Assembly: GCA_020736575.1 (NCBI GenBank)
Contig: JAGPYM010000001.1
Location: 1 to 64,000, forward strand
Source of the DNA: Thelonectria olida
Taxonomy: Eukaryota > Ascomycota > Sordariomycetes > Hypocreales > Nectriaceae
Length of the DNA stretch: 64,000 nucleotides
Reading direction: 5' to 3'
In this document: positions 57,921 to 64,000 of the stretch, piece after piece
Position numbering within the stretch: position 1 is the stretch's first letter
How the letters are laid out: every line of letters begins with the position of its first letter
Program-made: the position numbers and the translations under genes
The notes under the pieces: generated by a model
Database searches by the model: none
Told to the model about the DNA's origin: nothing
Seen by the model: the letters and a program-made list of their open reading frames with translations, nothing else

Positions 57921-60900
57921 ATGGCTGGCGCAAAGAAGAAGAAGAAGCCCGCTGCCAACCCGGCGCGAGGCTTCGCGACCACCTCCATTGCCTCAAAGCC
58001 CAGGCCTGAAGCCGTCGAGCCCGAATCGAAACCCTTAACTGCTGCTGCCAAGGGTCAAGCCAGTGCCCCTCCAACGTCCCAGAACGATGCCCCACCATCG
58101 ACAACCCCCGGCGATGTCTCTACCAAACCGACTCTGAAAGACAAGGAATTGTCCCCCGAAGAGTTCGAGAGGCAACTAGAAGAGTCCGAACTACAGCTTC
58201 TCGTGGAGAAATACGCCATAAAGACTAAGCGAGATGCTCAGCGTCAACGCTCAAGACTTGAAACGGACCGTCGGCTGCTACGCGGACAGGCCGACTCGGT
58301 CAACAGCTTCAAATGGCTACCGCAGGAGCTCATGGACCATGTTCTCAACTTGATCCAGGCTGAGAACCGGTTTGCCGCCTCAAGCATCACCTCCGACAGC
58401 TCTGGCGCTGGCAAAATGCCCCCGGAGGAAGACATGGTCACTCGATTATGGACCTTGCAGCAAACACTCTCGTCCGCCGAATTTCCGAGCGATCGTGTCG
58501 ACGCAGTTATTCGGTATATCCTGGATATCTCCCCGAACGTTTCGTCAACAACTGGCAATTCTATCTGGGGGCTGGAAGAAGCGTTGGACTGGCTGGCCAG
58601 AGAATGCCCGCCTGACGAGCTACCCGTCTACGATCCGAAGCCTAAACCGGTCTCTAAAAGCACACCCGGTTCGTGATTTTTTCCTCTTTTCGTAAAATCC
58701 TATTTCTAACCCTGTTATAGACACACCGCAAGATTCACCGATTCCTACTCGTTCAAACACCCCTCGACACTTCGAATCTCGCAATGGGCGCAAGAGCAAA
58801 GCAACGAGTGGCAACCAAAAGAAGACGCCATCATTAACCAAGAAGCTGGTGGTTACATGTGATAGCGATATCGAACCCGACGAGCTTGCTCCTCAGTATC
58901 TGGCAACGAAGGCCAAACTTTTGGAACTCGAGCGAGGAAACAGCGGGTCGGGCACTCCCAGCACCGACGACGAGCTTGCTGTAGCCAAACTCGAGGCAAA
59001 GATCAGAAAGATCGAGAGTGACGTTCTCTTTGACAAGTTCGAGGCCGACCAGAAATGGAGGGCTGAAAAAATTGAGCTGGAGAAACAGTTCGCCGCCTCG
59101 AAAAGGGAGGCTAAGGGCAAGGTCGAGGATTCACCACCACCAGAGGAGCCCTCATCGAACAAGACAGTGGGCGACGGAATTAGTGACGAGGCAGAAAAGA
59201 TCGCTGCCGAAATTTTGGCTCAGAGCAACGAGGACGATGACGATATTGGCGGTCTCTTTGCATCCTTGCCACAAAACGAAGTTAACGCGCAAACCGGTGA
59301 GACCCAGACAGTGATTAATTCGGCTGATGGTGCCAAGATTGTTATCCGAGACTTTGGAAAATGGACTGGATTTAGTCCCAGGAGGGCTCTAGAAGAAGCC
59401 TGTCGCTCAAGGTAGGATCTTGAACCCTCACTCTCGCTCTAAACTTAGTGGCTAATAACGAACCAGGGATTCATCGGCAAAGGTGTCATTTATTATTGTG
59501 TCAGAAGCTTCATTCGCTAATCGCCATTCCGTCGATATCTTCTGGTCAAAAGCTCAAGAACAACCGCAACCTACCACTGTATCTGAAGTTGAGATCATCT
59601 CCGACCCCTATCATTTCACTTTCACCATGAATGGAGTCGCAACCCCAGATTCCAAGCAGTCTGAGGCCTATATTGCCACAGCTGCACTCTATTACACCTT
59701 CAGTGGCAACGCGAAGGAAGAAAAGATTGGCATTAGGCTCCCGCCAGTCTGGCGAGACCTGTGGTCTAATCTTGCGGAAGCGAGAAAGAACCAGATCGAC
59801 AGCCAAGACCGTGCTGTTGTCAAAGATTTGAGAGCCCTTGTTCGCGAAAGACACGACCAAGAGCTTGAGGACGGTGTCATTCTCCAGGGAGCTTTTAGGG
59901 GTCGGGGTGCAGGCAGAAATCTACCTGATTCTGGCGACGATGGGAGTCAGGATCGTGCTCGACAGGCTGGTGGGAATACCGAATACTATCAAAAGATCTG
60001 GTTGGATAAATCTCGTACGCCCAAGTACCAGAAGATGCTGGTACGTTTATCAAGAGCTTTCCACGAACTATTGAGCTGACCCTTTGATAGCAATCGAGGA
60101 TGCAACTCCCTATGTGGCACTTCAAGCAGCAGGTGCTGCGTGCAGTTGATGACAACCAAGTTGTTATTGTTTGTGGAGAAACTGGATGGTAGGCTTTGTT
60201 GGCCCTGTCTCTAGGATCAGATGCTGACAAGGAGTAGTGGAAAGAGTACCCAGGTACCATCATTTTTGTTGGAGCACCAACTCTCGCAGGGCAAGCCTTG
60301 CAAGGTGTACTGTACCGAGCCTCGGCGTATCTCGGCCATCTCGCTGGCTCGTCGAGTGAGCGAAGAGCTCGGGGAGAATAGAAACGAGCTTGGGACAAAC
60401 CGGTCTCTCGTGGGCTACTCTATCCGTCTAGAAGCCAACACTTCTCGTGAGACTAGGCTTGTATACGCGACGACCGGTATTGTTATGCGCATGCTTGAAG
60501 GATCCAACGATCTTCAAGAGGTTACTCACTTGGTCCTTGATGAGGTGCATGAACGTTCCATTGACAGCGACTTCCTTCTGATTGTGCTGAAGAACCTTAT
60601 GAAGCGACGGCGGGATCTCAAAGTTATCCTCATGTCTGCCACGGTGGATGCCGAGCGTTTCTCGGCCTATCTCGGAGGTGCCCCAGTTCTCAACGTTCCC
60701 GGGCGGACGTTTCCTGTGCAAGTCCGATATCTTGAAGATGCGGTTGAGCTCACTGGATACACGACTGGAGATGCTCAGGTTGAGAAAATGGTCGATCTCG
60801 ACGACGACCTCGTGGAGGGCGAGGCGGACGGCCCCAAGAGCGACACATCGAAGAGCCTTGCGGGATACTCGGCGAAAACCAGAGCCACACTCACTCAGAT

Positions 60901-62692
60901 AGACGAATATCGCGTGGGCCCCGAACTGGTGGTGCAACTCATCGCCCGTATCGCTGTCGACATGGATTTACAACCATACAGCAAGGCAATTTTGGTCTTC
61001 TTGCCGGGCATTGCGGACATTCGAACTCTGAACGACATGCTTCTCGGAGACCCTCGGTTTGCAAAAGAATGGCTGGTGTATCCTCTGCATTCATCCATCG
61101 CTACGGAAGACCAAGAGTCAGCTTTCCTTGTCCCACCTCCAGGCATGCGAAAGATTGTACTCGCCACCAACATTGCTGAGACGGGTATCACCATTCCCGA
61201 CGTGACGTGCGTCATCGACACAGGAAAGCACAGAGAGATGCGATTCGACGAGCGCCGTCAACTCTCACGCCTTCTCGATACCTTTATCTCTCGAGCGAAT
61301 GCCAAGCAGAGACGAGGTCGAGCTGGTCGAGTGCAGGAGGGTCTCTGCTTTCATATGTTTACCAAGTATCGACACGACAATCTGATGAACGACCAACAGA
61401 CGCCAGAAATGCTTCGGCTTTCACTACAAGACCTGGCCATTCGAGTCAAGATCTGCAAGATTGGAGGCATTGAGGAAACTCTTGGTGGCGCTTTAGACCC
61501 CCCATCAGTGAAGAATATCCGCCGCGCTATCGATGCTCTTGTCGATGTTCGTGCCCTTACAGCTGCCGAGGAGTTGACACCGCTTGGATATCAGCTAGCT
61601 AGACTGCCTTTGGACGTCTTCTTGGGAAAACTCATTTTGCTTGGTGTGGTGTTTAAATGTTTGGATATGGCCATTACTGTTGCCGCAATTTTATCCTCCA
61701 AATCTCCCTTCTCAGCCCCGTTTGGACAAAGAGTGCAAGCCGACAACGCTCGCATGTTGTTCCGTCGGGGAGATTCGGACTTGCTTACCGTGTACAATGC
61801 CTACCTTGCCTGGAAGCGCGTCTGCCAGTCTGCAGGAGGTGGTGGCAAGGAGTTCCAATTTTGCCGCAAGAACTTTCTTAGCCAGCAGACACTGGCCAAC
61901 ATCGAGGACCTCAAGGGCCAGCTTCTCACGTCGCTGGCAGACTCTGGTTTCCTTTCCTTGACTGAAGAGGAGCGTCGAACATTGTCGCGACTTCGATTCT
62001 CCGGTGGACGTGGCCGAAGACAACAGCAATTCTATGAGATGCCCAGTCGAGTCAATCTGAACAGCGACAACGACGTGGTTTCAGCTTCCGTCATTGCATG
62101 GAGCTTCTACCCCAAGATTTTGGTCAGGGACACGCCGGGCAGCAAGGGGCTGCGTAACATTGGCAACAACCAATCCATCAGTCTTCACCCATCGTCGGTT
62201 AACCGCAACAACCGCGACATCAAGTGGTTGTCATACTACCATATAATGCAGTCGAAGTCGTATGTTTTCCCTGACAAAGCAGTCAAACTTGTGCTAACCA
62301 CCGAATGCAGAGTCTATCACGCACACGAAGCTACAGCCACAGACCCCTTTGCCATCGCGCTGCTCTGTGGCGATGTACGATGTGATGTAAGACCCATCCT
62401 TTCCCTATGCAATACCTCGTTCTGCGCTGACGTTGTATTCTCGCAGATGTTCTCTGGTGTAATTGTCCTGGACGGGAACCGTGGCCGCTTTGCCGTGCCG
62501 GACTGGAAGACTATGCTGGTCATCAAAGTGCTCCGCACGCGACTACGAGAACTACTAACCAGGTCCTTCAAGCAGCCAGGCAAACTACCCACGGCCCAGC
62601 AAGAGAAGTGGTTTGACGTATGGCAGAAGCTGTTCACGCAGGACTTTGGAGAAGACAAGCAGATTGCTGGGATGACGGTGACCAAGGCGTGA
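57921..62692 (+). CDS. DExH-box helicase, DHX29 / YLR419W type
   Basis: Exons 57921-58668, 58721-59411, 59467-60040, 60091-60188, 60238-62259, 62311-62386 and 62447-62692 give 1484 aa. The N-terminal half is charged, with coiled segments, and includes a UBA-like stretch (VDAVIRYILD, WGLEEALDWLA) and an RWD-like region (KVSFIIVSEA). The helicase core has motif I GETGCGKST (residues about 700-708, Cys codon split by intron 4), motif II DEVH (805-808), SAT in ILMSATV and motif VI QRRGRAGR, then HA2 and OB-fold domains. This order matches animal DHX29 (40S-bound initiation helicase) and yeast YLR419W; the translation role is inferred from family. The last two introns (62260-62310 and 62387-62446) are multiples of three and stop-free, so the frame stays open if they are retained. 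Confidence 0.92.
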
Positions 62693-63386
62693 GAAAAACA
62701 AGGTAATTCGTTCCGCCAGGGCTGGCTTTTCTTTGGGGGGGGGCAATTGTCAACGCGAAACGGGAAACGATAGATGGGGGCATGTCCTGAGACTGGGTGG
62801 TTTAACCGCATCATGATTGTGTACTGTGAGGAGCTACCTAAGCTAAAGCGACTACGTGTGGATATTTTGAACAGGTTGGCGACAGCAACGTCTTTGTGCA
62901 CTTAGCAGTCAATATAGAACACACCCTTTTCAAGAAACACTAGAAATAGCTCGTTTACTTTGTAAAACCCACTCCATTGAGTAATTCATTGTGTGGGTTA
63001 AGATGGCCGTAGCAGAAAAATCACCAAGGCGCGGCATTTTGATCACTTTGCTCTAGGGTAGCCAAGTTTCGATGGAAGTCGGAGGAAATATTTGGCAGAG
63101 AGTATCTTCTGGATGTTTGCGTAGTTCATTCTACCTATTACATTCCAAAACAAGAGCACATCACACCCGGGTCAGCTGTAACGAATGAAACATTGTTTGT
63201 TTGGCTGTGGCAGAAGGCCTTGATGCTGACATCTGACTCCCTATTCCACTCCCTCCCTCACATCTGTATCCCAGCTTCCATGCCGAGCTCGACCTTGTGT
63301 GAGCATTAAATCCATACATTCCTCCCCCTCAAACCGCTTTGGTATCATCGTTCGTTATGCACAAAACCCAGAGAAAACAGACATGA
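62693..63386. other. Convergent 3' region
   Basis: 694 bp between the helicase stop and the stop of the minus-strand gene at the right edge, with a 9-G run near 62738. No gene recognised. Confidence 0.5.
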
Positions 63387-64000
63387 TTACTTTTCCCCAC
63401 CCTCCCCCTGTTTCTTGCCGTCTCCCTCAGCCTCCCCAGCCTTGTTCTCCTGCTTCTCACCCTCGTCTCCACTCGTAAGGAACATGGCTTTGAAATCAGC
63501 GTTGCTCTTCTTGACCGGCTCGCCGTTGGTCTCCGCGCCTGGTTTCGAAGATGGAGGAGCTGCAGGTCTGGCAAATCCCAGCTTACGCTTGGGCCCAACT
63601 TTGCCCAGCGCCGGACGGCGAATGGTCGTCGGGGGAGGCATAAATCCCTTGCTAGCAGAACTGTCCTTCGGCTCATTCTTCGGCTTCGGCTTCGGCTTCT
63701 GGTTCTTGGATCCGTAAACGATGCGATCTTCCTGGCGCTCGACCTTGGACCGCCGCAACTCATCAACAGTGCCAGTCCGCAACTTGTGGCCCTCATACTC
63801 CATCCCCTCAAGTTTCAAGACAGCCTTGCCGGCCGTAGCAGCATCTACAAACTCAATCTTGGCACCGCCGTGAGCCGGCTGCAGAATGATACCGGTAACA
63901 GCACCCACGGGCTCAACGAGGGCCCGAACCCAAGCGTTGCTGACTGTGTCTGGGAGACCCATCAACGCCACCGTGCGGGATGCAATATCAGCACCAGTGG
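63387..64000 (-). CDS. PRP24: Prp24/SART3-type U4/U6 snRNP assembly factor, partial
   Basis: The 5' part lies beyond the right edge; the frame is open to base 64000. About 204 C-terminal residues are present: the last RRM (RTVALMGLPDTV, GGAKIEFVDAATAGKAV, LRTGTV), then a Lys/Pro-rich linker (NQKPKPKPKNEPK) and KSNADFKAMFLT, which matches the C-terminal SNFFL/Lsm-interaction motif of yeast Prp24 and human SART3. These proteins bind U6 and the Lsm ring to re-anneal U4/U6. After the motif an acidic/basic tail of about 30 residues (EKQENKAGEAEGDGKKQ) extends past the usual end. The call rests mainly on the RRM followed by the SNFFL-like box; another RRM protein is possible. Confidence 0.78.
   Translation of the reverse strand, partial: TGADIASRTVALMGLPDTVSNAWVRALVEPVGAVTGIILQPAHGGAKIEFVDAATAGKAVLKLEGMEYEGHKLRTGTVDELRRSKVERQEDRIVYGSKNQKPKPKPKNEPKDSSASKGFMPPPTTIRRPALGKVGPKRKLGFARPAAPPSSKPGAETNGEPVKKSNADFKAMFLTSGDEGEKQENKAGEAEGDGKKQGEGGEK

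Noticed and set aside
57625..58038. A 137-codon plus-strand frame overlapping the helicase start
   Set aside because: It is out of frame with the conserved helicase N-terminus and motif-free; at most an upstream frame in the leader.
48403..62692. Possible translation-control gene cluster (GCN1 with the DHX29-like helicase, plus RPL19 and RACK1 nearby)
   Set aside because: Genes are on both strands with separate promoters and housekeeping homologues elsewhere; proximity alone does not support a dedicated system.
1..64000. tRNA genes, CRISPR arrays, transposon terminal repeats
   Set aside because: I scanned by eye for B-box-like GGTTCRANNC in cloverleaf context, regular direct repeats and long inverted repeats and found none convincing; tRNAscan or RepeatMasker would be decisive.

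Overview
This is nuclear DNA from a filamentous ascomycete (Pezizomycotina). The gene style and intergenic sequence suggest a Sordariomycete, possibly Hypocreales, but that is inference. The genes have short introns (about 45-80 nt) with GT..AG ends and CTAAC/CTGAC-like branch sites, very short first exons, and fungal-specific families (fimbrin, Are-type sterol acyltransferase, Ost3/6, Srp1-like SR protein). There are no bacterial operons, CRISPR arrays, intact transposons or tRNAs that I can see. Exon models were built by hand from splice signals, reading phase and conserved protein motifs; all multi-exon models keep frame from start to stop.

Layout. 0-3.6 kb: gene-poor and decayed, with a Mid2-like membrane-sensor pseudogene (three TAG stops, one frameshift) and a truncated short-chain dehydrogenase pseudogene. 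4.1-15.7 kb, all minus strand: SRAP/HMCES-type DNA-crosslink protein, RNA polymerase III largest subunit, DDHD phospholipase, C4HC3 zinc-finger/ankyrin protein. 16.8-28.7 kb: fimbrin (+), sterol O-acyltransferase (-), Srp1-like SR protein (+), mitochondrial APS/PAPS-type carrier (+), RPL18 (+). 29-38.2 kb: mitochondrial rRNA methyltransferase MRM2 (-), unrecognised coiled-coil protein (-), Ost3/6 (+), RACK1 (-) with an intronic U24 snoRNA, TAF8 (-). 38.7-39.4 kb: a small secreted-protein pseudogene with premature stops. 40.4-43.1 kb (+): an intronless fusion of isochorismatase-like, AlkB-like and GST-like domains, the most unusual gene here. 43.6-64 kb: mitochondrial serine hydroxymethyltransferase (-), RPL19 (-), GCN1 (-), DHX29/YLR419W-type helicase (+), and the 3' end of a Prp24/SART3-type splicing factor (-) that runs off the right edge.

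Functional theme. Many genes serve translation and RNA metabolism: Pol III, RPL18, RPL19, RACK1 with its guide snoRNA, GCN1, a DHX29-like helicase, MRM2, Prp24 and an SR protein. This looks like ordinary housekeeping gene order rather than a dedicated cluster. RPL18, RPL19 and RACK1 share a TTAGGGC element 140-155 bp upstream of their start codons. Premature stops in two of the pseudogenes can all be explained by C-to-T change at CpA, the signature of repeat-induced point mutation, although generic decay is not excluded.
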